Shown here: positions 23,647-31,827 of the stretch, piece by piece | How positions within the stretch are numbered: the stretch's first letter is position 1 | How the letters are laid out: each line of letters opens with the position of its first letter | Assembly (NCBI GenBank): GCA_945861855.1 | Contig: CAMAWG010000016.1 | Span: 1-43,442, forward strand | DNA from: Rhodoplanes serenus | Lineage (GTDB): Bacteria; Pseudomonadota; Alphaproteobacteria; Rhizobiales; Xanthobacteraceae | Direction of reading: 5' to 3' | Length of the DNA stretch: 43,442 nt | Notes under the pieces: model-generated | Databases searched by the model: none | What the model was told of the DNA's origin: nothing | Seen by the model: only the letters and a program-made list of their open reading frames with translations | Translations under genes and position numbers: made by a program

Positions 23647-24653
23647 GCGAAGCCCCCATCCGCGTACACATCGGTCGTCAGGATATCCATCGGCGGATTG
23701 GGCGACGCCTTGCAGGCCTCCGTCGCCTCGTCGACCACGCGCTTCACGTCGGCGTCGATTTTCGCAACCACGTCGTCGCCGATGCCGAAAGCCTTGAGCC
23801 GCTCGCGGTAGATTTTGATGGGATCGCGCTCCTTCCATTTCTCCAGCTCGCCCTCGGGGCGGTACTTCGCCGGGTCGGCGCGCGAGTGGCCGCTGTGGCG
23901 GTAGGTCAGGCACTCGATCAGCGACGGGCCGCCGCCCGCGCGCGCCTTGTCGTAGGCCTTGATCGCCGCGCGGTAGACCACGTCGGCGTCGTTGCCGTCG
24001 ATCACGATCTTTTCCAGGCCGTAGGCGGAGGCGCGGTCGCCGGCCGGGCTCGGCACCGCGGTGACGTCAGCGATCGGGGTGTATTCCATGTAGAGGTTGT
24101 TCTCGCAGACGAAGATCACCGGCAGCTTCCAGACCGCGGCGAAATTGAGCGCCTCGTGGAAGGCGCCGATGTTGGTGGTTCCGTCGCCGAAGAAGCACAC
24201 CGAGACGTCGTCCTGCTTTTTGTATTGCGCTCGCCAGGCGGCGCCGCAGGCGATCGGCAGATGCGCGCCGATGATGGCGTAGGAGCCCATCACGCCGTGC
24301 TCCTCGGAGGTCAGATGCATCGAGCCTCCCTTGCCGCGCATCAGGCCATTGTCGCGCTGCATCAGCTCGCCCAGCACCTTCTCGACCGGCACGCCTCTGG
24401 CCAGAGTGTGCGCGTGGCCGCGGTAGGTGCAAAAGCTGAGATCGCCCTTCTTCATGGCGACGGCAAAGCCCGCCGCCACCGCCTCCTGGCCGAGCGACAG
24501 GTGGCTCGTGCCCTTCACCAGATTCTGCAGGAACAGGTCATAGGCGCGTTGCTCGGCCTCGCGGATGTTGACCTGGCTCCGGTAAAGCTCAAGCCGGGTC
24601 GCCTCCCCGATATCGTCGTTCAAGGCGGGGCTTTGGGCGGGCTTCTTCGACAT
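23634..24653 (-). CDS. 2-oxoacid dehydrogenase E1 component, alpha subunit
   Basis: A 339-residue thiamine diphosphate enzyme. The cofactor motif runs from G156-D-G (FFGDGTTNIGAFHEALNFAA) to N-N at 185-186. R-G-H-A-H-T-L-A-R-G and G-K-G-G-S-M-H place it with pyruvate/acetoin-type E1 alpha, and the phosphorylation-loop-like Y-R-H-S-G-H-S-R-A-D-P is present. The decarboxylase works with E1 beta (13-base overlap) and E2 downstream. No dihydrolipoamide dehydrogenase (E3) gene is in the window, so E3 must be borrowed. It starts 61 bases after the DMT exporter gene in the same direction. Confidence 0.92.
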   Translation of the reverse strand: MSKKPAQSPALNDDIGEATRLELYRSQVNIREAEQRAYDLFLQNLVKGTSHLSLGQEAVAAGFAVAMKKGDLSFCTYRGHAHTLARGVPVEKVLGELMQRDNGLMRGKGGSMHLTSEEHGVMGSYAIIGAHLPIACGAAWRAQYKKQDDVSVCFFGDGTTNIGAFHEALNFAAVWKLPVIFVCENNLYMEYTPIADVTAVPSPAGDRASAYGLEKIVIDGNDADVVYRAAIKAYDKARAGGGPSLIECLTYRHSGHSRADPAKYRPEGELEKWKERDPIKIYRERLKAFGIGDDVVAKIDADVKRVVDEATEACKASPNPPMDILTTDVYADGGFAWRN

Positions 24654-24714
24654 GACTTATCCCTGGGCGGTCTTTTGACGGGTGGCCGGTATCAGGCGGG
24701 GCGGGGCTATTTTG

Positions 24715-25623
24715 TCAACCGGGCGGGGCGGGGGCAACGGTCCCCCTCACCTTGCGCTCGCGGTTGAGCAGATAAAGGCCGGAAGCGATGACAATGCAGG
24801 CCCCGGCGATGGTCCAGCGGTTGGGCACGTTGGCGAACACCAGATAGCCCAGCGTGGTTGCCCAGACGATCTGCGTGTAGATGAAGGGCGACAGCACCGA
24901 GGCGGGCGCGTTGCGGTGGGCCAGGATCAGCAGGAAATGCCCGCCCGCGCCAAAGCCGCCCACCGCCACCATCAGCACCCAGTCGATCCAGGACGGCGGC
25001 GCCGTCCACACGAACGGCAGTACCGGAACCATGACGACGAAACCGAACAGGTTGGCGTAGAACAAGGTGGTCTGGCTGGAATCGGTGGTGGAGAGCATTC
25101 GCGTTGTGATGCTGTAGCCGGCATAACAAAAGGCGCTGCCCAGCGAGAGCAGCGCCGCCCACTGCAACCCGCCCAAGCCGGGACGCACCACCACCAGCAC
25201 GCCCGCGAATCCCACCATGATCGCGATCCAGCGCCGCCAGCCCACCCATTCGCCCAGGATCGGCCCGGCGAGGATCGCCACCAGGAATGGGGTCGAGAAC
25301 AGAATCGCCAGCGCCTCGTCGAGCTGGAGATAGCGGAACGCCATGAAGTTAAAGACGGTCGAGCCGAGCAGCAGCACCGACCGGCCAAGCTGCAAGGCCG
25401 GCCGCCCGGTGCGCAACAGGCCGGGCCGGTTGATCGGATTGGAGAGTGCAAGCGCGATCAGGAAAGCGCTGACGTAGCGCACCCCGACCACCTGCAGCAC
25501 GTCCATGTGGGTGCCGAGATATTTCGCCATGCAGTCGAGGCAGGCGAAGGCCGCCACCGCCCCGCACATCAGCGCGATGCCGATCAGCCGCTGGCGGCGT
25601 TGCTCGTGGGCCAAGTCGGTCAA
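24715..25623 (-). CDS. DMT-superfamily (EamA) transporter
   Basis: About 302 residues with ten hydrophobic segments in two EamA halves; the motif F-M-A-F-R-Y-L-Q-L-D-E-A-L-A-I-L-F-S-T-P and the repeat P-F-L-V-A-I-L-A-G-P-I-L-G-E in the first half are characteristic. A second E-x-x-x-x-x-x-N-R-W-T-I-A-G-A marks the end of the second half. Such proteins export metabolites or take them up; substrate unknown. A TTG at 25623 is proposed as start because it overlaps the SDR stop codon in the pattern TTGA; the frame is open further upstream, but no better start keeps ten helices without deep overlap. Ribosome site weak. Confidence 0.75.
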   Translation of the reverse strand: MTDLAHEQRRQRLIGIALMCGAVAAFACLDCMAKYLGTHMDVLQVVGVRYVSAFLIALALSNPINRPGLLRTGRPALQLGRSVLLLGSTVFNFMAFRYLQLDEALAILFSTPFLVAILAGPILGEWVGWRRWIAIMVGFAGVLVVVRPGLGGLQWAALLSLGSAFCYAGYSITTRMLSTTDSSQTTLFYANLFGFVVMVPVLPFVWTAPPSWIDWVLMVAVGGFGAGGHFLLILAHRNAPASVLSPFIYTQIVWATTLGYLVFANVPNRWTIAGACIVIASGLYLLNRERKVRGTVAPAPPG

Positions 25624-26375
25624 TAGGTGGCCCGCCCGCCGGAGATGTCGAACACGGCACCCGTCGAGAACGAGCATTCGGCCGAGGCACAGAACGCGAC
25701 GAGCGCCGCAATCTCGGCCACCTCGACGAAGCGGCCGCGCGGGATTTTCGACAGCATGTAGTCGATGTGCTCCTGCGTCATCTGGTCGAAGATCGCGGTC
25801 CTGGCCGCGGCCGGCGTGATGCAATTCACCGCGATGTCGTAGGTGGCGAGCTCCTTGCCGAGCGATTTGGTCAGCGCGATGACGCCGGCCTTCGACGCCG
25901 AATAGGCGACCGCGTTCGGATTGCCCTCCTTGCCGGCGATCGAGGCGACGTTGACGATGCGGCCGTAGTTTTGCGCGATCATCAGCGGCACGATGGCGCG
26001 GCAGCAATAGAATGCACTGTCGAGGTTGACGCGCATCACCTCATGCCAGGCACCGATCGGATATTCCCAAGTCTTCGCGTTGGGGCCGGTGATGCCGGCG
26101 TTGTTCACCAGGATGTCGATCTGGCCGAACGCCTTCAACGTTGCATCGCGCGCTGCCTCGATCTCGACCAGCTTGGTGACATCGGCGGTGAATGCCGCCA
26201 CCTTGCCGCTCTGTTGCAATTCACCCGCGGCCTTTTCCGCGAGCTTGCCGTCGCGGTCCCAGATCGCGACGGCCGCGCCCGATTCCAGCAATCGCTCGAC
26301 GATCGCCCGGCCGATGCCCTGCGCGCCGCCGGTCACGACGGCACTGCGCCCGCACAGATCGATCTTGTTGGCCAT
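25620..26375 (-). CDS. Short-chain dehydrogenase/reductase
   Basis: A 251-residue classical SDR. NAD(P) motif T-G-G-A-Q-G-I-G (glycine-rich, residues about 15-22), N-N-A-G-I-T-G, catalytic S in V-N-V-A-S-I-A-G, and Y-S-A-S-K for the Tyr and Lys. An acidic D-R-D after the second strand (A-I-W-D-R-D-G) suggests NAD rather than NADP. The C-terminus F-D-I-S-G-G-R-A-T-Y is typical. It resembles 3-oxoacyl-ACP-reductase-like and sugar or hydroxyacid dehydrogenases; substrate unknown. First gene of the SDR-DMT-E1-aldehyde dehydrogenase-E2 run; the 192-base spacer upstream (26376-26567) separates it from the divergent chromate genes. Confidence 0.88.
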   Translation of the reverse strand: MANKIDLCGRSAVVTGGAQGIGRAIVERLLESGAAVAIWDRDGKLAEKAAGELQQSGKVAAFTADVTKLVEIEAARDATLKAFGQIDILVNNAGITGPNAKTWEYPIGAWHEVMRVNLDSAFYCCRAIVPLMIAQNYGRIVNVASIAGKEGNPNAVAYSASKAGVIALTKSLGKELATYDIAVNCITPAAARTAIFDQMTQEHIDYMLSKIPRGRFVEVAEIAALVAFCASAECSFSTGAVFDISGGRATY

Positions 26376-26567
26376 TCCGCGAAATTAACGGAGCCTTCCC
26401 CGACTTGCGAGCGCGGAATAGGCTTGGCAGCCCTGTGCCGTGACGAAGCACGCTTGATCGCGCACCACCGATGACGTAATGATGGCGATGCGGGGCCCGC
26501 GGCGGTCGCCCCGCCTTTCCAAGGCTCGCAAGGCCCAAGCACCGCTTCCTCTGGACGGGGGAAGCCT

Positions 26568-27389
26568 ATGCATTCTGCGAGCTATTTCATTTCACCGAAC
26601 GATCTCTGGAACCTGATCGGCAGCGCGCAGGCGCCGCAGATCGTCGATACGCGCCGCCGCGATGCCTACGACGCATCGCCCGGCGTGCTGCCGACGGCGT
26701 CGTGGGGCGATGCCAAGAACGCCGACTGGATCGGATCGATCGACCGGACACGGCCGGTCGTCGTGGCCTGCAAGGCCGCCCATGAGATGAGCCAAATGGC
26801 GGCGGCCGAATTGCGAGCGAGAGGCTACCAGGCCGCCGCGCTCGCCGGCGGCTATGCCGCCTGGAGCGAAGCCAAGCTTCCGCTGATCGACAAGGCCGCG
26901 CTCGATCGCTTCGCGCCGAAGCGGCCAAGCCTTTGGGTCACGCGACGCCGTCCAAAGATCGACCGCATCGCGTGCCCGTGGCTGATCCGGCGTTTCCTCG
27001 ACGCCGATGCGCGAATCCTGTTCGTCGATCCGTCCGAAGTGCCGGCGGTTGCGCGCGAGACCGGCGCGATACCGTTCGACATCGAGAACGTCGAGATTTC
27101 CCACGAGGGTCCGCGCTGCAGCTTCGACACCATGCTCAAACTGTTCGGGCTGGAGGACGAGCCGTCGCTCAACCGGCTCGCGCTGATCGTGCGCGGCGCC
27201 GATACCGCGCGGCCCGATCTCGCCCCGGAGGCCGCCGGCCTGCACGCGATTTCGCTGGGGCTGTCTGCGCTGGCCGGCGACGACGATCATGGCCTGCTGC
27301 AGCGGGGCTTCATGGTCTACGATGCGCTGGTCGCCTACCTGCGCTTCGCCGCGCAGGAGCGCCACAACTGGCCGGCCAAGGGGGCCTAG
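26568..27389 (+). CDS. Rhodanese-ChrB C-terminal domain fusion, chromate resistance protein
   Basis: A 273-residue soluble protein in two parts. Residues 1-115 form a rhodanese-like domain with the active-site Cys C68 in V-V-A-C-K-A-A-H-E-M-S. From about residue 122 (L-W-V-T-R-R-R-P-K-I-D-R-I-A-C-P-W-L-I-R-R-F) it is a ChrB C-terminal domain (PF09828), the part linked with chromate resistance. The ChrA gene follows with no spacer, confirming the role in chromate or related oxyanion handling, perhaps coupling sulfur transfer to it. RBS GGGGGAAGCC precedes the ATG. The N-terminal DNA-binding half of classical ChrB is absent. Confidence 0.88.
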   Translation: MHSASYFISPNDLWNLIGSAQAPQIVDTRRRDAYDASPGVLPTASWGDAKNADWIGSIDRTRPVVVACKAAHEMSQMAAAELRARGYQAAALAGGYAAWSEAKLPLIDKAALDRFAPKRPSLWVTRRRPKIDRIACPWLIRRFLDADARILFVDPSEVPAVARETGAIPFDIENVEISHEGPRCSFDTMLKLFGLEDEPSLNRLALIVRGADTARPDLAPEAAGLHAISLGLSALAGDDDHGLLQRGFMVYDALVAYLRFAAQERHNWPAKGA

Positions 27390-28736
27390 ATGACTCAAGC
27401 CGAACTGACACGCCCATCGGTCGGCACGCACGCGCCGAGCTTCGGCGAATTCTTCAAGGTCTGGCTCAAGATCGGCCTCGTCAACTTCGGCGGGCCGGCC
27501 GGCCAGATCGCGATGATGCACCGCATCGTGGTCGACGAGAAGAAATGGATCGAGGAGCAGCGTTTCCTGCACGCGCTCAACTTCTGCATGCTGCTGCCGG
27601 GGCCGGAGGCCCAGAAGCTCGCGACCTACATCGGCTGGCTCCTGCACGGCGTGCGCGGCGGGCTCGTGTCCGGCATCCTGTTCGTGCTGCCGGGCGCCTT
27701 CGTCATGCTGGGCCTGAGCCTGCTCTATGCGCTCGGCCGCGGCGTTCCGCTGATCGACGGCGCGCTGTTCGGCATCAAGGCCGCCGTGCTGGTGATCGTG
27801 ATCGAGGCGCTCTGGCGGATCGGCAAGCGCGCGCTCAAGACCAGCCTGCTGATGGCGTTGTCGGGCCTGGCGTTCGTCGGCATCTTCTTTCTGGCGCTGC
27901 CGTTCCCGCTGATCGTCGGCGGCGCGGCCTTGATCGGATATGTGACGGCGCGGACCGCGCAGCACCTGCTCGGCCTGTCCGGCACGGTCGAGATCGTCGC
28001 CACCTCCAGCGGCAATCCGTGGCGGCAGTTCGCGCTGGCCGCGGCCATCGGTCTGGTCGTGTGGTGGGTGCCGATCGCGCTTGCCGCCGCGACCCTCGGG
28101 CCGGACCATGTGCTGGTGAGCATCGGCACGTTCTTCTCCAAGCTCGCCGTGGTGAGCTTCGGCGGCGCCTATGCGGTGCTGGCCTATATGGCGCAGCAGG
28201 CGGTCGAGACCCATCACTGGATGACGGCGCCAGAAATGGTCGACGGCCTGGGGCTTGCGGAAACCACGCCCGGCCCGCTGATCCTGGTCACCCAGTTCGT
28301 CGGCTTTCTCGCGGCGTTTCGTGACGCCGGCCCGTTCTCGCCGGTCATGGCCGGCGTCATCGGCGCCGTTATGACGACGTGGGTCACCTTCGTGCCGTCG
28401 ATGCTGTGGATTTTCGCAGGCGCGCCGTTCGTCGAGCCGCTTCGCGCCAACCGGCACCTCTCCGGCGCGCTGGCCGCCATCACCGCCGCGGTGGTCGGCG
28501 TCATTCTCAATCTGACGGTGTGGTTCGCGCTGCACGTTCTGTTCGGCCATGTGACGGAGCAGCGCACCGGATGGCTCCGCTGGTATGCGTTCGATCCGCT
28601 GGCGCTCGATCTCAAGGCATCGGCGCTGGCGGTGATTGCGGGCGTGCTGGCCTTCGGCTTCCACCGCGGGCTGATCGAGGTGGTCGCGATCATGGCCGCG
28701 CTCGGGATCGCGATGCACCTGCTGATGGGTGCGTGA
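27390..28736 (+). CDS. chrA: Chromate transporter ChrA
   Basis: A 448-residue long-chain CHR-family protein with two homologous CHR halves. The first half carries W-L-K-I-G-L-V-N-F-G-G-P-A-G-Q-I-A-M-M and L-L-P-G-P-E-A-Q-K-L-A-T-Y-I-G-W; the second has F-F-S-K-L-A-V-V-S-F-G-G-A-Y-A-V-L and E-T-T-P-G-P-L-I-L-V-T-Q-F-V-G. About ten to twelve membrane segments are visible. ChrA exports chromate using the proton gradient. The ATG directly follows the TAG of the rhodanese-ChrB gene. It converges with the ABC permease gene, 6 bases away. Confidence 0.93.
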   Translation: MTQAELTRPSVGTHAPSFGEFFKVWLKIGLVNFGGPAGQIAMMHRIVVDEKKWIEEQRFLHALNFCMLLPGPEAQKLATYIGWLLHGVRGGLVSGILFVLPGAFVMLGLSLLYALGRGVPLIDGALFGIKAAVLVIVIEALWRIGKRALKTSLLMALSGLAFVGIFFLALPFPLIVGGAALIGYVTARTAQHLLGLSGTVEIVATSSGNPWRQFALAAAIGLVVWWVPIALAAATLGPDHVLVSIGTFFSKLAVVSFGGAYAVLAYMAQQAVETHHWMTAPEMVDGLGLAETTPGPLILVTQFVGFLAAFRDAGPFSPVMAGVIGAVMTTWVTFVPSMLWIFAGAPFVEPLRANRHLSGALAAITAAVVGVILNLTVWFALHVLFGHVTEQRTGWLRWYAFDPLALDLKASALAVIAGVLAFGFHRGLIEVVAIMAALGIAMHLLMGA

Positions 28737-28742
28737 CCCAAA

Positions 28743-29534
28743 TCAGCTTTCGCGCACGATCGCGCTTTCGTGCCAGCGGCGCAGCGCGAGATGCGTGAGC
28801 CACGACAACAGCGCGAAGATCGCGATGCCTGCGAGCGAGAGCAAGAGCAGCGCCGCGAACATGCGAGGGATGTTGAGCCTGTAGCCCGACTCGGCAATGC
28901 GGTAGGCGAGACCGGAGCCCGCGCCAGCGGAGCCCGCGGCGATCTCGGCCACCACCGCGCCGATCAGCGACAGGCCGCCGGCGATTTTCACGCCCGCCAG
29001 CATCTGCGGCAGCGCCGCCGGAAGCTTCAATTCGCGCAGCACCTGCCAGCGCGACGCGCCGTAGAGCCGGAACAGGTCGGCGAGATTGTGATCGACCGAG
29101 TTCAGCCCCAGCGTGGTGTTGGCGAGCACCGGGAAGAACGCCACGATCCAGGCGCAGGCCAGAACCGCGGCCTGCTGCGGCAGGTAGATCAGGAGCAGCG
29201 GGGCGACCGCGACCACCGGCGTCACCTGCAGGATCACCGCATAGGGATAGAGCGAATGCTCGATCAGCCGCGACTGGTTGAACAGCACGGCCAGGCCCAC
29301 GCCGCCGATCACCGCGAGCGCCAAACCCTCGATCGTGGTCTCCAGCGTCGCCAGCAGCGACGACCACAGGATCGGCCAGTCTGAGACGAGCGTCGAAAGC
29401 ACCAGGCCGGGCGACGGCAGGATGTAGGGCGGGATGCCGTTGATGCGGACGATCAGGTCCCACAGCAGGACGCCAAGCGCGAGAACGCCGGCCGGCGCAA
29501 GGATGCGGAGCGCGCGCTCGTTCATCGGGCGCAT
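28743..29534 (-). CDS. ABC transporter permease, NMT1/ThiX-type system
   Basis: A 263-residue inner-membrane permease of the BPD_transp_1 family with six hydrophobic segments. The cytoplasmic EAA-loop is visible as L-Y-G-A-S-R-W-Q-V-L-R-E-L-K-L-P-A-A-L-P, typical of SsuC/TauC/ThiX-like permeases. It works with the ATPase and binding protein immediately upstream on the minus strand. Start is uncertain: ATG 29534 (after GGAAAG), TTG 29546 (after GAGAGG) or ATG 29525. The 181-base spacer to the ATPase gene is largely a composite repeat. Confidence 0.88.
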   Translation of the reverse strand: MRPMNERALRILAPAGVLALGVLLWDLIVRINGIPPYILPSPGLVLSTLVSDWPILWSSLLATLETTIEGLALAVIGGVGLAVLFNQSRLIEHSLYPYAVILQVTPVVAVAPLLLIYLPQQAAVLACAWIVAFFPVLANTTLGLNSVDHNLADLFRLYGASRWQVLRELKLPAALPQMLAGVKIAGGLSLIGAVVAEIAAGSAGAGSGLAYRIAESGYRLNIPRMFAALLLLSLAGIAIFALLSWLTHLALRRWHESAIVRES

Positions 29535-29560
29535 CTTTCCGGCCAATGCCTCTCAGCAGG

Positions 29561-29691
29561 TGTCCCGGACACGATGCACCGCGAAGCGGTGCATCGCTGA
29601 TCCCGAACCCCGGTTTCTTGGGCCAACCGGGAACCCGGGTCTGCAGCGCACCACTCCGCTTCGCTTCGTGCTGCGCTGCGCCCGGGACACG
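29561..29691. repeat. CCCGGG-type composite palindromic repeat, copy 4
   Basis: Contains GTGTCCCGGACACGATGCACCGC, GCGGTGCATCGCTGATCC, AACCCCGGTTTCTTGGG, AACCCGGGTCTGCAGCGCACC and GCCCGGGACACG. These blocks match the copies at 12711-12836 and 20959-21072. It lies inside the ABC operon between ATPase and permease genes. Confidence 0.85.
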
Positions 29692-29715
29692 AGCGGCAAT
29701 GGCGCGCCATAACTC

Positions 29716-30498
29716 TCATGCCGCCACTCCCGCGCCGGCACTCATCGCCCGCCCCAATGCTTCCGACGCGATCCGGCAATAGCCCGCGTATTCCGCCGAG
29801 GTGCGGAATTGCGCGTCGCGGCGGGGCGCGTCGACCGCAAGCTCGCTCGACACCCGCCCCGGCCGGCTGGTCATCACCACGATGCGTTGCGAGAGATACA
29901 CCGACTCGAACACCGAATGGGTGACGAACACCACCGTCATGCGCAGCTCGCGCCACAGCGCGACCAGATCGTCGTTGAGCTTGAAGCGGGTGATCTCGTC
30001 GAGCGCCGCGAACGGCTCATCCATCAGGAGGATGCGCGGCGCCGTGACCAGCGCACGCGCGATCGACACCCGCATCCGCATGCCGCCGGAGAGCTCGCGC
30101 GGATAGGCCTCGGCGAAATCGGCGAGGCCGACCCGCGAAAGCGTTTCCATGATGCGCGGCGTGGCGGCGGCCTTGTCGGCGCCCGCGAGCTTGAGCGGCA
30201 GGAAAACGTTTCCGGACACCGTGGCCCAGGGCATCAGCGTCGGTTCCTGGAACACAAAGCCGATGTGGCGGCGGGCGTCCGCGCCGTCCCGCCAAGCCAC
30301 CGTGCCGCGCGACGGCTCGCTCAGGCCCGCGACGATGCGGAGCGCCGTCGACTTGCCGCAGCCGGAGGGGCCGAGCAGCGACAGGAACTCGCACTCGCGC
30401 AGGTCGAGATCGAGCCCGTCGAGCGCCAACGTGCCGGTGCCGAAAATCTTTCCGACGCCGCGCAGCGAGACAATGGGTGAGCCTGAAGTGGGAGCCAT
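29716..30498 (-). CDS. ABC transporter ATP-binding protein, NMT1/ThiZ-type system
   Basis: A 260-residue nucleotide-binding subunit: Walker A G-P-S-G-C-G-K-S-T, Q-loop F-Q-E-P-T-L-M-P-W, signature L-S-G-G-M-R-M-R, Walker B R-I-L-L-M-D-E-P-F-A-A-L-D and H-loop V-T-H-S-V-F-E. The Q-loop context and E-S-V-Y-L-S-Q-R-I-V-V-M are characteristic of the nitrate/sulfonate/taurine/thiamine-precursor group. The start at 30498 is chosen because 28 further codons to 30582 lie in an intergenic repeat. It powers the permease encoded downstream. Confidence 0.92.
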   Translation of the reverse strand: MAPTSGSPIVSLRGVGKIFGTGTLALDGLDLDLRECEFLSLLGPSGCGKSTALRIVAGLSEPSRGTVAWRDGADARRHIGFVFQEPTLMPWATVSGNVFLPLKLAGADKAAATPRIMETLSRVGLADFAEAYPRELSGGMRMRVSIARALVTAPRILLMDEPFAALDEITRFKLNDDLVALWRELRMTVVFVTHSVFESVYLSQRIVVMTSRPGRVSSELAVDAPRRDAQFRTSAEYAGYCRIASEALGRAMSAGAGVAA

Positions 30499-30503
30499 TC
30501 CCC

Positions 30504-30596
30504 CGTCATGCCCGGCCTTGTGCCGGGCATCCACGTCTTGTTTCGGATGAAGCCAAGTTAAAGGCGTGGATGGCCGGGACAAGCCCGGCCATGACG
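30504..30596. repeat. GTCATGCCCGGC-type double-hairpin repeat, copy 2
   Basis: Left hairpin GTCATGCCCGGCCTTGTGCCGGGCA, then TCCACG, about 26 bases, CGTGGA and right hairpin TGGCCGGGACAAGCCCGGCCA ending in TGACG. It fills the spacer between the binding-protein stop and the ATPase start; its left edge is 5 bases from the ATPase ATG, so it may affect ribosome access. Confidence 0.8.
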
Positions 30597-30602
30597 TTGT
30601 TG

Positions 30603-31604
30603 CTACTGTTTGGGCCTCAAATCCACACCCACGCCCTTGTTCACGAACTGCAGGCTGTAGGCCTTGCCAGGATCGATGCCACCCTTGACCACGCCGGACG
30701 CCACCATCTTGTCGAAGAAGCTCTTCATCCGCGCGTCGGTCATGGCGCCGATGCCGCCGCTCGTCGTCTCGCCGGAATCGACGATGCCGTATTCCTTCAT
30801 CTTAGCGATGGAATAGGCGATGCGGGCGTCGGTCATCTCCGGATTGTCGCGCTTGATGCGGGCATTGGCCGCGGAATTGTCGCCGTAGAGATAATTGGCC
30901 CAGCCGACAATCGAGGCATCGACGAAGCGCTGAACGAGATCGGGCTTGTTCGCGACCAGGTCGCGGCGCGTCTCGATCAGGGTGGAGTAGCTGCCCCAGC
31001 CCTGGTCGGCGAGCAGGAATATCTTCGGCTTGAAGCCGCCTTGCGTCTCGATGGCGTAGGGCTCCGACGTCACATATCCCTGCATCGCGGTGCGTTTGTC
31101 GGCGAGGAACGGCTGCGGATTGAAGGTGTAGGGCTTCACCTGCTGCTCGCGGAAGCCCCGGTCGTGCTTCATCCATTGAAAATAGGAGGCGAGGCCCTCC
31201 TTGGAGATGAGCAGCGTCAGCTTCTTCAAGTCCTCGAATTTCTCGATGCCCTGGTCGGGATGTGCCAGCAGCACCTGCGGGTCCTTCTGGAAGATCGCAG
31301 CCACCACCAGCGTCGGGATATTCTGCGCCACCGCATCGAAGGCCTGGAGCGTGTTGGCGCTCATGTAGAACTCGACCCGGCCGGCGATGAGCTGCAGCCG
31401 GTGGTTCACGTTCGGCCCGCCCGGCATGATGGTGACGTCGAGACCGTGCCTGCGGTAGGTGCCGTCGACCAGCGCCTGGTAGAAGCCGCCGTGTTCGGCC
31501 TGCGCCACCCAGTTGGCGGCAAAGCTGACCTTGTCGAGTTGTTGCGCCTGCGCCGCCCCGGACAGCGCGGCGAAAACGGCGAAAATCCCTGTCGCGAGCT
31601 TCAT
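30603..31604 (-). CDS. ABC transporter substrate-binding protein, NMT1/THI5-like (ThiY type)
   Basis: A 333-residue periplasmic protein: signal peptide to A-A-Q-A-Q (about residue 21), then S-F-A-A-N-W-V-A-Q-A-E-H-G-G-F-Y-Q-A-L-V-D-G-T-Y and H-G-L-D-V-T-I-M-P-G-G-P, the NMT1/THI5 signature. In ThiXYZ systems the W, E-H-G-G-F-Y and G-G-P blocks line a site for a pyrimidine precursor of thiamine; here the ligand may be that or another aromatic or amine compound. RBS GGGAGACCAA supports ATG 31604. It heads the minus-strand binding protein-ATPase-permease operon. No thiamine biosynthesis genes and no recognisable TPP riboswitch are next to it, so thiamine salvage is only one option. Confidence 0.88.
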   Translation of the reverse strand: MKLATGIFAVFAALSGAAQAQQLDKVSFAANWVAQAEHGGFYQALVDGTYRRHGLDVTIMPGGPNVNHRLQLIAGRVEFYMSANTLQAFDAVAQNIPTLVVAAIFQKDPQVLLAHPDQGIEKFEDLKKLTLLISKEGLASYFQWMKHDRGFREQQVKPYTFNPQPFLADKRTAMQGYVTSEPYAIETQGGFKPKIFLLADQGWGSYSTLIETRRDLVANKPDLVQRFVDASIVGWANYLYGDNSAANARIKRDNPEMTDARIAYSIAKMKEYGIVDSGETTSGGIGAMTDARMKSFFDKMVASGVVKGGIDPGKAYSLQFVNKGVGVDLRPKQ

Positions 31605-31782
31605 TTGGTCTCCCGTGGTCTCGCTGCCCGATTCCGGGCTGTCCGGCGTGGCGAACATACCAAAAAAAAAGCCTTGAACCTTCCCGGGCCGCGCCGCGAC
31701 CAAAGGGCGTATGGCGGTCGATCCCCATCGCCGCCTCAAACGATCGGCGTGAGAAGCCCCCCTTCCCCCATGCCGTTCGATC

Positions 31783-31827
31783 GGCCCGCCCGGTTTTGTC
31801 CCCTACCGGGCGGGCCACGCCTTTTTT
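31783..31827 (+). terminator. Strong stem-loop with T tract in a divergent spacer
   Basis: GGCCCGCCCGG (31783-31793) and CCGGGCGGGCC (31806-31816) pair over 11 bases around a 12-base loop, followed by ACGCC and six T residues at 31822-31827. The form is that of an intrinsic terminator reading rightwards. The 298-base spacer 31605-31902 has no protein gene; a TTGACA box follows at 31830-31835, likely the -35 of the dehydratase promoter. Confidence 0.55.

Noticed and set aside
26592-28718. A 708-codon open frame antisense to the rhodanese-ChrB and ChrA genes
   Set aside because: Its product is rich in Arg, His, Asp and Gln with no fold pattern, as expected for the reverse frame of a high-GC gene; both sense genes are clear family members.
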